Source: Saprospiraceae bacterium (lineage in GTDB: Bacteria > Bacteroidota > Bacteroidia > Chitinophagales > Saprospiraceae). Taken from it: a DNA stretch of 64,000 bases. The DNA is taken from assembly GCA_016715245.1 (NCBI GenBank), contig JADKAS010000001.1:248001-312000 (forward strand), in the 5' to 3' direction. Below, one piece after another: positions 1 through 9,236 of this stretch; the first letter of the stretch is position 1, and the number at the start of each line of letters is the position of its first letter. Made by a program: the position numbers and the translations under genes. The notes below the pieces were generated by a model that worked only from the letters and a program-made list of their open reading frames with translations, was not told where the DNA came from and made no database searches.

Positions 1-14
1 ATTAAAAACGTATT

Positions 15-392
15 TTAATATACCCTGAGTTGTTTAGCATTATTGTGATAAAGTGGTTTTTGTGATGAATCAGGAAAGCTTAATTTTGCGTAAGCGTACT
101 TCAGTGATGTGATTTTTTCAGGTGAATAAATCTGATATGAAGAAACATTTAGTTCAACAGTTTCAAACTGTGGTTTATTTTTTCCGGAATCGGACTGTGA
201 TGTGTAGAATAAAAAATAAGAGATAATTATAAAACCAGAAAAACCGGCCGCATACGATAAAATTTTGAAAACCTGATTTTTATGAGGTTTTGTAGTCTCA
301 TCATTGAGTTTTTTTTCTAAAACATCCCATACATTCGAGCTCGGGCTTTTTTTATAAAGGTATGCTTCGTTTTTAATTTTTGTAAAGTTCAT
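15..392 (-). CDS. Small single-pass membrane protein next to an ECF sigma factor
   Basis: A 125-residue protein that I cannot assign to a named family. It has a charged, probably cytoplasmic N-terminal part (residues 1-42, with a W-x-V-L-E-K-K-L stretch near residue 22), one hydrophobic helix at about 44-64, and a polar C-terminal part likely outside the cytoplasm. It starts 5 bp after the stop of the sigma factor gene, so the two are almost certainly co-transcribed. In Bacteroidota, short one-helix proteins just downstream of an ECF sigma factor often act as anti-sigma factors or envelope sensors. That role is inferred here from position and topology only. No anti-sigma zinc motif is visible. 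Confidence 0.6.
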   Translation of the reverse strand: MNFTKIKNEAYLYKKSPSSNVWDVLEKKLNDETTKPHKNQVFKILSYAAGFSGFIIISYFLFYTSQSDSGKNKPQFETVELNVSSYQIYSPEKITSLKYAYAKLSFPDSSQKPLYHNNAKQLRVY

Positions 393-397
393 GTCTT

Positions 398-949
398 TTA
401 GAATTGATTGAAATTATTTCTGAAAACTTTTTTTTTAAGCAGATCGGCAATCCTTTTTTTTGCAAGGATGAGTTGAGATTTTGAGGTGTTCAAACTGATA
501 CCGAGAATTTCAGCAATTTCTCTGTGTTTGAATCCTTCGATTACATATAAGTTGAAAACAGTGCGGTACCCGTCAGGTAATTCCTGTAAAATATTTAAAA
601 ATTCTTCAAAATCAATGGTATCATCTGATTCAGGAACATCGGGAACATCAATGTCATTCAGTTCTACCATCAAACGTAGTCTGTTTTTTTTACGCAGAAA
701 CATCAGTGATTCATTGACCATTATTTTTTTCATCCAACCTTCAAAACTGCCTTCAGATTTAAAGTCTTCAATTTTTGAAAAAATTTTATAAAATCCTTCA
801 ATAAAAACATCTTCAGCTTCTTCTTCATTTTTAACATACCTGAGGCAAATAGGAAAAAGAATGTCTTTGTACATTTCAAATAAGTCCTTTTGTCCGGTTC
901 TGTCCTGACTTTTACACTTTTGAATAATATCCGGTAAACGGTTTGACAT
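398..949 (-). CDS. RNA polymerase sigma factor, ECF (sigma-70) family
   Basis: A 183-residue ECF sigma factor that directs RNA polymerase to alternative promoters. Region 2 lies at about residues 25-90, with the typical run from the YVKNEEEAEDVF helix to F-x-G-W-M-x-K-I. Region 4 lies at about 115-170: the E-L-P-x-G-Y-R-T-V-F stretch is followed by the helix-turn-helix H-R-E-I-A-E-I-L-G-I-S. Length and domain order match the SigE/RpoE-like group of Bacteroidota. The gene is followed after 5 bp by a small membrane protein that may regulate it. A terminator-like hairpin (1043-1084) lies upstream on the same strand. Target genes cannot be told from the sequence. Confidence 0.93.
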   Translation of the reverse strand: MSNRLPDIIQKCKSQDRTGQKDLFEMYKDILFPICLRYVKNEEEAEDVFIEGFYKIFSKIEDFKSEGSFEGWMKKIMVNESLMFLRKKNRLRLMVELNDIDVPDVPESDDTIDFEEFLNILQELPDGYRTVFNLYVIEGFKHREIAEILGISLNTSKSQLILAKKRIADLLKKKVFRNNFNQF

Positions 950-1042
950 GGCTAAAGGAATAACTGAATGAAAATACCATCATCTCATGATGTTAGATGC
1001 AATATACAGTAAAAAATGGTGGGTATAGGTTCAGATTTTTGT

Positions 1043-1084
1043 AAAAAAAATGAGACCGGTTTTAATTCCCCTTAAACCGGTCTC
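1043..1084 (-). terminator. Terminator-like hairpin upstream of the sigma factor gene
   Basis: The arms GAGACCGGTTT and AAACCGGTCTC form an 11-bp GC-containing stem over a short loop. On the minus strand the stem is followed by eight T residues, the form of an intrinsic terminator. No recognisable gene lies upstream on that strand. It may end a short transcript, or act as a leader attenuator of the sigma operon, since it sits about 95 bp before the sigma start. A 39-codon ORF (1031-1150, minus) runs through it but has no recognisable product. Confidence 0.55.
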
Positions 1085-1352
1085 GAGTAACAATTTGCTT
1101 AAGTATTCCTTAAATAAATCTGAACTTGAACTAATTAAAACCAATATCATGCCAAAAGTTAATTATTATAAAAAAATAATAACAAATTTTCATATTATGA
1201 AAAATATATAATTATAAAATATTAATATATAGTAGTATATATACATAATAAGTCATATATAAATTATATAATTTATTATAAAATATATTGGGGCTTGTTC
1301 GGGTTGAACTAAACGATTGGATTTTTGTATAGTTTGTACAAGATATTTACGT
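1085..1352. other. AT-rich intergenic stretch without a recognised gene
   Basis: Between the hairpin at 1043-1084 and the plus-strand gene at 1353 the sequence is very AT-rich, with many TATA-like steps at 1195-1280. I see no tRNA, no conserved coding ORF and no clear TAnnTTTG promoter element here. It separates the divergent minus-strand sigma operon from the plus-strand pair at 1353-2553. Confidence 0.5.
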
Positions 1353-1904
1353 ATGTATACTATTGATTTAAATAAAATTAAGGGACCAGGATTGAACAAA
1401 TTATTGTCTGAAAGGGTAGGTCTGCAGCGGAAACTCATTAATAAAATGTCGGTGTCAGGATTTCATTTTATAGATGAAGTTCAAGGAAAAAAAATTCAAT
1501 ATCGTGTTATTTTAGAAGAATTTCCAAATGGATTGGGTCTTTATTGCAGAAACAGACATCATAATTTTCTGCTTCTCATTCAGTACAATGATCTGGCTGT
1601 TTTAAGTGTGGTGAAAAAGGCGGACATTATTTCTCCTCTTAAGTATTCGTGGTATTCCATCCTTCGTAATTTGGGTTTTACATATTGGAAAAGCAAAAGA
1701 TTTTTACTGGAAAGGGAATTAATAGAATGTAATGATCTTTGGGTTGAGTTCAGGACACGGGATGGAAAAATATTAAAAATTTATAGTGATAAATACAATA
1801 TTTCCAGGGCTGAAAACTTTTTTACTAGGATTTCTCCTCAACATATACTCGAATGCACTATTGAAACTTTTCAAATCGATAAATCGTTTATATCTCATAC
1901 CTAA
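1353..1904 (+). CDS. Hypothetical protein, 183 residues
   Basis: Soluble-looking protein of 183 residues with no signal peptide, no membrane helix and no motif I recognise. It is basic and rich in aromatic residues, with a charged beginning (MYTIDLNKIKG) and hydrophobic beta-like stretches around residues 55-95. A TTG 36 bp upstream (1317) would extend the frame, but the ATG at 1353 looks like the natural start. The gene ends 5 bp before the GldM-C-like gene, so the pair is probably one transcript. No function can be given from the sequence. Confidence 0.6.
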   Translation: MYTIDLNKIKGPGLNKLLSERVGLQRKLINKMSVSGFHFIDEVQGKKIQYRVILEEFPNGLGLYCRNRHHNFLLLIQYNDLAVLSVVKKADIISPLKYSWYSILRNLGFTYWKSKRFLLERELIECNDLWVEFRTRDGKILKIYSDKYNISRAENFFTRISPQHILECTIETFQIDKSFISHT

Positions 1905-1909
1905 AGTAA

Positions 1910-2553
1910 ATGACAAAACTATTATGTATCATTGGTTTATTTTTATTGCCTTTTGATGGATTCGGGCAACTACCTGTTTTTTCAGAGGATACGCCTGATT
2001 TTTTATATCAAGGCATGGATAATGTCGTTTCAGTCACATTAAATCAGGTTGATCCTGAAATGGTAAGTTTTAAGGCCACAAATAGTGCAAGAATTTCCAA
2101 ATATTCTGACAGTTTATTTGCGGTTTATCCTTCTCAAATTGACACAGAAAGTGTATTGAAACTTTATTATAAAAATATCATTGTCCAACAAAAAAATGTA
2201 AAAATATTGCCGAACCTGCAACTCAGCATTTTTTTGAAAAAAGAAAAGGGGGGCATCATAAAAATTATAGACATAAAGGACTTCCATGAAATAATGTTGT
2301 CAGATTCGAATCAAGGATTTGAGGATAAAAAAATTACAGACTCATCTCGGCCGGATTAACTATTTATAATGAAAAGGGGCAAATAATTTACTCTGGCAAT
2401 TTAAGAGAAAATATTTTGAATGATCAGGTAAAAGAGGCACTCCAAAAACTACTTCCCGGGTCACGTTTGGTTATTTCAAATCCAAGAGCCGTGAATCAGT
2501 TCAATCAGAGTGTTCAGGTAGAGGCTTTTAAAGAGTGGATAGTCACAGAATAG
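1910..2553 (+). CDS. GldM C-terminal-domain-like secreted protein, broken by a frameshift
   Basis: The first frame (1910-2359) starts with a signal peptide ending near F-G-Q and continues with a stretch that resembles the C-terminal domains of the gliding/T9SS protein GldM, including L-Y-Q-G-M-D-N-x-V, compared with the L-Y-x-G-V-D-N-P of GldM. The frame ends at 2359, but the neighbouring frame stays open from about 2332 to 2553 and reads on as YRLISAGLTIYN...LPGSRLVISN, which fits the last GldM domain. Adding one A to the A7 run at 2327-2333 joins both into about 214 residues. True GldM is over 500 residues with an N-terminal membrane helix, so this is an orphan C-terminal-like protein. The break may be an assembly error, a real mutation or slippage. 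Family assignment is moderate. Confidence 0.6.
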
Positions 2554-2560
2554 GACTATT

Positions 2561-4285
2561 TTAGGGTTGCCGGTATTTTACTTCCCCATTAACTATAGTG
2601 TATAATACCTTGGTTTGTAATATTTCATTTTCAGGGCAGGATAAAATATTTTTATCAAGAATGACGATGTCAGCAAATTTTCCTACCGTGAGAGAACCTT
2701 TTATTTCATCTTCAAAAGCAGCATATGCATTGCCTAAAGTGTAAGAATACAAAGCTTCTTCTCTTGTCATTTTTTGTTCAGGAAAAAAGGTAAGGTCCTG
2801 CGTAACATTTTTACGGGTTACACTCGCATACAAACTTTTAAAAGGATTTAAATCTTCCACGGGTACATCTGTTCCATTGGCAATGACAACACCAGCATCA
2901 AGTAATGATCTCCATGCATAAGCACCAAGTCTTGCCCGTTCGCGGCCCAGTCTTTTTATTACAAAAGGTGCATCTGAAGTGCAATGTATTCCTTGCATAG
3001 ATGCAATGATTTTGTTTTTTGCAAATCTGGGAATATCCATGGTGTCAATATGCTGTGCATGTTCAATTCTCCATCGCCAGTCTTTTATTTTTGAATTTTG
3101 AGCCATTACACCTTCATAAATATCAAGAACCACTCTATTGGCTCTGTCACCAATGGCATGGACACAAAATTGCATATCATTTTGGACAGCAAGGTCAGCA
3201 ATTTTTTTAACATCGTAGATATCAGTCGTATTTTGTCCTGAAAATCCTGGTTTGTCGTCATACGGTTTTAATAACCAGGCCCCAAAAGCTCCAAGAGCAC
3301 CATCAACTTCTGATTTTATGGCATTGCAGGTATAGAAATTATTTCCAATTCCGATTTTTTTATACTTTCCTACTTCATTTTTCATGTTTTCATAGGATTC
3401 CCTTGCCATGACCCAAAGTCTTATATCAAGTTTTTCTGACAATGCCAGTTTTTCATATTGTGAAAGCTCATTAAAGGTGGAACCGGCATCCTGAAAAGAG
3501 GTGATTCCGTTTTTGAGACATTCTTGTTGTGCGAGCGTGATGGAATGTAACCAAATTGAATCCTGTGTGGATTTTTTTAATCTTTTTTTATAATCATCAT
3601 GTGCATATTTAATAAGACTCATGGCTCTTTCTTCAAAAATTCCTATGGCTTCGCCAGCATTATTTCTGACTATTTCTCCACCAAACGGATCTTCAGTTTC
3701 TTTTGAAATACCTGCCAAATCCATGGCTTTCTGATTGGCAAATAAGGCATGACCGCTTGCATGGATTAACAGGACAGGATTATCGGTGGTTTTTACACTT
3801 AGATTTTTATGAAAAGGGTAATTGTGAATATGATTGATCGGAACACTGTCCCACTTTTCCTGATGCCATCCTCTACCTACAATCCATTCACCTGGTTTTA
3901 CATTTTTTACTTTTTCGAAAATAAGATTTTCTATTTCTTCCCAACTTTTTGTATTGATGAGGTTTAATTCTATAAGACTTTTTCCTAATCCTGAAAAATG
4001 ACCGTGACCTTCAATGAGCCCAGGGGTAACAAATGCACCCTTTGCGTCTATAACATTGGTTTGTTTGGTAATAAATTCTTTTGCCTCGTTATTCGAACCA
4101 ATAAAAATGATTTTACCGTCTTTACATCCAACTGCCTCAACATTTTTTATCGTTTTGTCTGCAGTATATATTTCTGCATTGGTGATGACAAGATCAGCTT
4201 TCATAACGGATCGGCAACCATTCTGAATCAGCAAAATCAGAATTAAAACAAAAAGGTTATTGTAAATGATATGGAAAAAATTCAT
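2561..4285 (-). CDS. YtcJ-type metal-dependent amidohydrolase, secreted or lipoprotein
   Basis: A 574-residue amidohydrolase-superfamily enzyme, likely hydrolysing an amide or related bond with metal ions in a TIM barrel. Family marks are the metal-binding H-x-H in E-G-H-G-H-F, the barrel histidines in V-H-A-I-G-D-R-A and I-E-H-A-Q-H, and the late aspartate in G-T-D-V-P-V-E. The arrangement is that of the YtcJ/NfdA group, whose substrates are mostly unknown. The N-terminus is hydrophobic and ends at a cysteine (I-Q-N-G-C), a weak lipobox, so the enzyme probably works outside the cytoplasm. It lies downstream of the PKD protease but is separated from it by a strong terminator (4298-4331). It ends just after the convergent GldM-like gene. 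Confidence 0.85.
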   Translation of the reverse strand: MNFFHIIYNNLFVLILILLIQNGCRSVMKADLVITNAEIYTADKTIKNVEAVGCKDGKIIFIGSNNEAKEFITKQTNVIDAKGAFVTPGLIEGHGHFSGLGKSLIELNLINTKSWEEIENLIFEKVKNVKPGEWIVGRGWHQEKWDSVPINHIHNYPFHKNLSVKTTDNPVLLIHASGHALFANQKAMDLAGISKETEDPFGGEIVRNNAGEAIGIFEERAMSLIKYAHDDYKKRLKKSTQDSIWLHSITLAQQECLKNGITSFQDAGSTFNELSQYEKLALSEKLDIRLWVMARESYENMKNEVGKYKKIGIGNNFYTCNAIKSEVDGALGAFGAWLLKPYDDKPGFSGQNTTDIYDVKKIADLAVQNDMQFCVHAIGDRANRVVLDIYEGVMAQNSKIKDWRWRIEHAQHIDTMDIPRFAKNKIIASMQGIHCTSDAPFVIKRLGRERARLGAYAWRSLLDAGVVIANGTDVPVEDLNPFKSLYASVTRKNVTQDLTFFPEQKMTREEALYSYTLGNAYAAFEDEIKGSLTVGKFADIVILDKNILSCPENEILQTKVLYTIVNGEVKYRQP

Positions 4286-4297
4286 GTATGCGGGTAT

Positions 4298-4331
4298 AAA
4301 AAAAACCGGAGATGAAAAAGTCTCCGGTTTT
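4298..4331 (-). terminator. Intrinsic terminator after the PKD protease gene
   Basis: Perfect stem ACCGGAGA/TCTCCGGT with loop TGAAAAAG. It is flanked by A-rich sequence on the left, which becomes the T tract on the minus strand, and by TTT on the right. It lies 17 bp after the stop of the 1446-residue protease gene and 13 bp before the amidohydrolase start, so it separates the two transcription units. Confidence 0.8.
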
Positions 4332-4347
4332 ACATTATTTGATAATT

Positions 4348-7300
4348 TTATTTTACAATGGATATTTTTTTGAGAAGGGAGATTCCATCTTTATTTACAA
4401 TTTTTAGGATGTAAGTGCCTGGAGGATAAGCAGAAACGTCAAATAAAACTACATCGTAATCTGTAGATACTGTATGATTTGTCTGAGTTAATTTATTTCC
4501 GGTCATGTTTAATATTTCTGTTGCAAAATATTTACCTGCCATTTTTTCAAAAATAAGATTAAATGATTCGTTAGCAGGATTGGGTGCAACTTTTATAAAT
4601 CCATTGTATTCCGGATTTTCTGTAGTTGAGATGATAATGTCAACATCTGTGGTTATAGTGTCACTGCCACAGGGGTTTTCCACAATAAGAATAATGGTAT
4701 AATTGCCCGAAGAAGTATATGTATGTACTGGAGATTTTTCTGTTTTCCTTGTCCCGTCGCCAAAATTCCAGTTGTAGGAAGAAACAGAATTGCCATTGTA
4801 GTTGGTTACAATTTGTCCGTTTACAATGGTGTATTCAAATGATGCTTCCGGCGGACCATATGCAGTTATATAATTTTGGAAAATAACGGTGCTGGAGCCA
4901 AATCCATTGGAAACAGTTAAGCTGACATCAAAAATGCCTTCATTGTCATACACCACCAATGGATTTTTTTCATTTGAAGAAGAAGGGTTTCCGCCTTCGA
5001 ATGTCCATTCCCAATTAGTGGGGTCATTGGTTGAATTATCCATAAATTGTACTTCAAAAGGAACACACCCGGATTGTTGACCAGCAGAAAATCCGATAAC
5101 CGGTGTTCTGTTGTCGATAACAATAGTTTCTGTGACTTCTGTTGTGCCACATTCATTAGTGACGTTTAATGTAACCATATAAGTTCCCTCAATTGAATAC
5201 GTATGAGAAGGATTTAATTCTGTGCTTGTTGTACCGTCGCCAAAATTCCACAAATAGGAAGTGTTACCACTACTGGTCGTACCGTTTTCAAAATTTACCT
5301 GTAACGAATTGGCAATATAAGTAAAAGAAGGTTGTGGAAGCCCGGCAATGGTAATGGTTTGTGTACTTGTGTTGCTTCCGTATTGATTTGAAGTGGTAAG
5401 TGAAATGGTAAACTGACCACCTTGGCTAAAGGTAACGGTTGGATTCTCTTCATTTGACTGATCCGGAATACCATTTTCAAATGTCCATGCAAAGGAAGAT
5501 CCATTTAGAGAAGTATTCATAAAAATAATCTGCAGTGGAGCACAATTGCCTGAAGCATTACCGATAAAATTTGCCACAGGATATGCATTTATGGTTACAA
5601 ATTGTTCAAGATTATTACTGCCACAATTATTCGAATTGATTTGCCTGATACTAAAAGTACCATTGGTCGAAAAGGTGTAACTAACTGAATTACCCGAGAG
5701 AGATTGCAGTCCATTTTCCTGTATTTGCCACTCCGTTGAAGTGGCTCCTACACCTGTGTTGGTAACAGTAACAACATTTCCATTCACTTCAATTGTAAAT
5801 CCTGTTGAAGGAGATGATACAGGATTGATATAATTATTTTTAGTAATCGTACTTTGCCCAACAGAATTGGCTGCCACAAGGGTTACATCAAATGAGCCCG
5901 CCTGATTGTACATCACAACAGGATTTGGTAGGGTAGAAGTGGAAGGATTTCCTCCCGGAAAACTCCAGTTCCAACTGGTAGTGTTAGGGGAGGATTCATT
6001 GTTGAACTGAACAATTAAAGTCGCACAGCCTGATACCGTATTTGTTGAGAAATTTGCTACAGGAGATAAAACTATGATGATCTGTTGGGTAAAACTCGTC
6101 TGTCCACAGACATTTTGAGCGGTAACCACAACCAAGTAATCCCCCTGATTGGCATATGTATGAACAGGATTTAATTCACTACTGGTATTTCCATCACCAA
6201 AATTCCATAAAACACTTACCTGATTTTGAAAATTTCCGGTAAAACTATAAGTAAGACCGTTATTCTGATAGGTAAAACTTGCCGTTGGCGTCGCAGATAT
6301 AGAAATGTAATTCTGAATCGACAAAGTATCGCTTCCAACAGAATTTGTTGCTATCAAAGTAGCGTCATAATTTCCCGGCAATGAATAACTTACAGAAGGA
6401 TTATTTTCTGTAGATGTAGATGGATTTCCACCTTCAAAAGTCCACAATAATGAAGTTGGATTATTTATACTCTGGTTTACATAGTTGACCGTGTACGTGG
6501 CACAACCATTTTGAGAGTTCGAAGTTGTAAAGCCAGCAACCGGAGATAAAATGAAGGGTATGGTTTGCGAAGAAATTGCGGTACTGCAATTGTTTACACT
6601 TTGAAGGGTTACGGTATATGTTCCTGCCAACGCGTATGTATGAACAGGGTTTTGAAGGGTACTGGTGTTACCATCACCAAAGTTCCATAGATACCCATTA
6701 GCGTTAGAGGAAGTATTGGTAAATGTAGCGGTCAACCCATTTTTTACATACATGAAGGATGATGTTGGATTGTTTAATACATTTATATATTGTTGACGAA
6801 TAATAGTATTTACACCTTGGATATTGTGTGCAGTAAGCGTAACCGAATATAATCCGGGAGTATTGTAAATAACGGAAGGGTTTCGGGCAGATGATGTAGG
6901 AGGATTACCTCCCTGAAAGGTCCAGCTCCACTGTATAGTGTTTGGAGTTGAACCATCTTGAAACATCACGACCAAAGGACTGCAACCTGAAGTAGGTACC
7001 GCGGTAAAATTTGCTGTAGGAGGAGTAGCTATTTCAATAACTACAGAAAATTGTACTGGCCCGCATTCGTTCATGGCAGTTAACACTACCGTATAAAAAC
7101 CATCCAGTAAGTAAATATGAAACGGATTGGTTTCTGTACTCAATTCACCATCGCCGAAATCCCAGCTATAAGAATTAGCATTGGTTGAGGTGTTGGTAAA
7201 CGTTACTTCTGACCCATTGACGGAGTATGTGAACCCGGGTACGGGTACATTGCCGATGATAATTATGTTATTTAAAGTTTTTGTATTAGACCCTACTGAA

Positions 7301-8688
7301 TTGGTTGCTGTAAGAGAGGCACCGAAGGTTCCCACATTATTGTACAAAACGACCGGATTCAAAGCGGTGGACGTAGAAGGAGTTCCACCCGGAAATGACC
7401 AAAGTCTTGAAGTAGCATTGGTACTTTGATTAAAAAAATGAACTTCTCCTACTATACAATCGTCTACAATAGTATACGTAAAATCAGCCACTGGGGGAGG
7501 ATTGGAGCCGGGACAGTCACTTAAACACGTCCTCGACGCAATATGGGCATTTATCAGTGTTATGGAGGCAGAAGACCAGGTTGTAGCTGAATTAACAGAT
7601 GGAGCCATGATGGTATTTGAGCCGGAAGGATCATGACCAGTTGATGAAGAACTTACGGCATTAAAATTATGACCAAGTTCATGAGAATTCATAACCCTCA
7701 AAAAATTCGCATTTGATGTAAAATCGCGCAATACATTATACCTGTTACCTGTACACACTACATTTACATATGCCAAACCAACTATATTATCTATATAGAT
7801 CCTGTTTGACCACATGGAAGCCACATCATGGGTTGTATTAAATCCGCCCGGCGCCCAATTAGCAAAAGCCGGTAAAACTACATAAGGGTCAGTAGAGGGA
7901 GGCCAGGGATCACATGTAGAACAGGAAGATATCCAGAAAGTAACCAATTCAAATTGAATTTCATCAGCAAATTCATTATCCCAGTTTGTCTGAACATTAT
8001 TTACAACACCGGTAATATGATTTTCAACACCCTGTGCAGAACCATGTTTAATGACCATGCTCCAGTCAGCTGCCAATGCATAGTCAACAACAAAACACTC
8101 TCCAACCATTCGGTTCTCAATTTCATCATTTTTATTCTTCAGATTATTAAGTTCTTCTTTGTATTTTTCATATCCGCATTTATAATCTTTATCAAGAATA
8201 ATATCATTTATACTATAGTAAATAAATTTGTCAGGAGATTCGCCTTCTATATGATAAGAAAGCGGTTCAATGAAATAACGCACCAGTCCAATTCTTACTT
8301 CACCATAAATAAAGTTTTTATTGAAACTGAGGGAAACTTCTGAATCCGAAACATTTTTAAGTTTTCCAACCATAGGTTTTACCCGGCCTTGTTTGATAGG
8401 GTTTCCAAATGACTTATCGCCAAAAATCATCGTATACCGATCTGAAAAAATGGGATTGATTTCCAATTCCATCGTCCATTTCATTCCATTGCCAAGATGG
8501 ATAACTACATCATTGTTTCTTGAATTTGTATTAAGTTGCTGATAAATTTCTTCTGAAGCTATTTCAGCGATTTCGTACTGTTTAAATTTTGAATTAAGTT
8601 TTTCCCATTTATTAATCTCCTGTGAAAAAAGCCAGGAAGAAGAAAGGAAAAAAAGATTACTCAAAATAAAAATCTTAAAAAACTGCAT
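4348..8688 (-). CDS. Secreted metzincin-type metalloprotease with 12 PKD domains and T9SS sorting domain
   Basis: A 1446-residue extracellular protein. Residues 1-22 are a signal peptide. About 190-395 form a reprolysin-like zinc protease: HELGH at 336-340 is followed by a third histidine in S-T-G-H-D and by a Met-turn-like I-M-A-P, as in metzincins. From about 400 to 1355 there are 12 PKD domains in six alternating pairs, one type with F-x-G-G-N-P and one with W-N-F-G-D-G. Each domain carries one cysteine. The last ~80 residues (V-A-P-N-P-A-N ... K-I-S-I-V-K) are a type A T9SS sorting domain, so export through the outer membrane and surface anchoring or release are expected. The likely role is digestion of external protein or adhesion; the substrate is unknown. 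The gene is monocistronic, ending at a strong terminator. Confidence 0.92.
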   Translation of the reverse strand: MQFFKIFILSNLFFLSSSWLFSQEINKWEKLNSKFKQYEIAEIASEEIYQQLNTNSRNNDVVIHLGNGMKWTMELEINPIFSDRYTMIFGDKSFGNPIKQGRVKPMVGKLKNVSDSEVSLSFNKNFIYGEVRIGLVRYFIEPLSYHIEGESPDKFIYYSINDIILDKDYKCGYEKYKEELNNLKNKNDEIENRMVGECFVVDYALAADWSMVIKHGSAQGVENHITGVVNNVQTNWDNEFADEIQFELVTFWISSCSTCDPWPPSTDPYVVLPAFANWAPGGFNTTHDVASMWSNRIYIDNIVGLAYVNVVCTGNRYNVLRDFTSNANFLRVMNSHELGHNFNAVSSSSTGHDPSGSNTIMAPSVNSATTWSSASITLINAHIASRTCLSDCPGSNPPPVADFTYTIVDDCIVGEVHFFNQSTNATSRLWSFPGGTPSTSTALNPVVLYNNVGTFGASLTATNSVGSNTKTLNNIIIIGNVPVPGFTYSVNGSEVTFTNTSTNANSYSWDFGDGELSTETNPFHIYLLDGFYTVVLTAMNECGPVQFSVVIEIATPPTANFTAVPTSGCSPLVVMFQDGSTPNTIQWSWTFQGGNPPTSSARNPSVIYNTPGLYSVTLTAHNIQGVNTIIRQQYINVLNNPTSSFMYVKNGLTATFTNTSSNANGYLWNFGDGNTSTLQNPVHTYALAGTYTVTLQSVNNCSTAISSQTIPFILSPVAGFTTSNSQNGCATYTVNYVNQSINNPTSLLWTFEGGNPSTSTENNPSVSYSLPGNYDATLIATNSVGSDTLSIQNYISISATPTASFTYQNNGLTYSFTGNFQNQVSVLWNFGDGNTSSELNPVHTYANQGDYLVVVTAQNVCGQTSFTQQIIIVLSPVANFSTNTVSGCATLIVQFNNESSPNTTSWNWSFPGGNPSTSTLPNPVVMYNQAGSFDVTLVAANSVGQSTITKNNYINPVSSPSTGFTIEVNGNVVTVTNTGVGATSTEWQIQENGLQSLSGNSVSYTFSTNGTFSIRQINSNNCGSNNLEQFVTINAYPVANFIGNASGNCAPLQIIFMNTSLNGSSFAWTFENGIPDQSNEENPTVTFSQGGQFTISLTTSNQYGSNTSTQTITIAGLPQPSFTYIANSLQVNFENGTTSSGNTSYLWNFGDGTTSTELNPSHTYSIEGTYMVTLNVTNECGTTEVTETIVIDNRTPVIGFSAGQQSGCVPFEVQFMDNSTNDPTNWEWTFEGGNPSSSNEKNPLVVYDNEGIFDVSLTVSNGFGSSTVIFQNYITAYGPPEASFEYTIVNGQIVTNYNGNSVSSYNWNFGDGTRKTEKSPVHTYTSSGNYTIILIVENPCGSDTITTDVDIIISTTENPEYNGFIKVAPNPANESFNLIFEKMAGKYFATEILNMTGNKLTQTNHTVSTDYDVVLFDVSAYPPGTYILKIVNKDGISLLKKISIVK

Positions 8689-8881
8689 TTGAAAAAATAT
8701 TTTAGTTTATATATTAAATATGGTTGTAAAATTAAAGATATTTTTGATATTACATTAATTGTTGTTTTATTTTTAACTTACTTTCAGGGATAAAACCCAA
8801 TATGTTGACCCAAAAACCAGTGGAAACCCCCAATGTGGCAACTGATTTTTTTATTGTATATCGGAATTGAATTATAATTTC

Positions 8882-9208
8882 TTATAATTTATTTTTTAGT
8901 TTAATAAGTTCTTTTTTTACCAATCTCAATTTTTCAATTATTATAGATTCATTTGTTGAAGCTGTTGTAGTTTTTAATTCTTTTTTTGCTCCATCAATGG
9001 TAAACCCTTTTACTTTAAGAAGATGATGGATTTTTTTTAAAATTTCGATATCTTTTACAACGTATCGCCGATCACCTTTACTGTTTTTCATTGGTTTTAT
9101 TTCATTAAATTCCTGTTCCCAATAGCGTAGTAATGATGTATTTACTTGTAGTATTTCTGCAACTTCACTGGTTGAAAAATAACGTTTATCGGGTGGTAAT
9201 GAATCCAT
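8882..9208 (-). CDS. MerR-family transcriptional regulator
   Basis: A short MerR-type DNA-binding protein of 108 residues if translated from the methionine of MDSLPPDKRYF; an upstream ATG at 9250 would add 14 residues and overlap the threonine aldolase gene. The winged helix-turn-helix covers about residues 8-75: Y-F-S-T-S-E-V-A-E-I-L, L-L-R-Y-W-E-Q-E-F, G-D-R-R-Y. It is followed by a short helix rich in lysine and leucine. There is no C-terminal ligand domain and no cysteine cluster for metal sensing, so it resembles the one-domain MerR regulators common in Bacteroidota. It lies just downstream of ltaE and may share its transcript. Targets are unknown. Confidence 0.85.
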   Translation of the reverse strand: MDSLPPDKRYFSTSEVAEILQVNTSLLRYWEQEFNEIKPMKNSKGDRRYVVKDIEILKKIHHLLKVKGFTIDGAKKELKTTTASTNESIIIEKLRLVKKELIKLKNKL

Positions 9209-9236
9209 TTGAACTTTATTTAAAAATAATAAATGA

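Noticed and set aside
1031..1150. A 39-codon minus-strand frame upstream of the sigma gene
   Set aside because: It runs through a strong hairpin and shows no similarity or conserved motif; most likely chance within a terminator region.
2320..2345. Programmed -1 frameshift in the GldM-like gene as the main explanation
   Set aside because: The A7 run is not in the canonical A-AAA-AAG phase and no downstream pseudoknot is visible; four other indels in the window make an assembly error more likely.
4600..7490. Regular repeats that could look like a CRISPR or satellite array
   Set aside because: They are the coding repeats of the PKD domains (about 75-80 codons each), in frame and diverged at synonymous sites.
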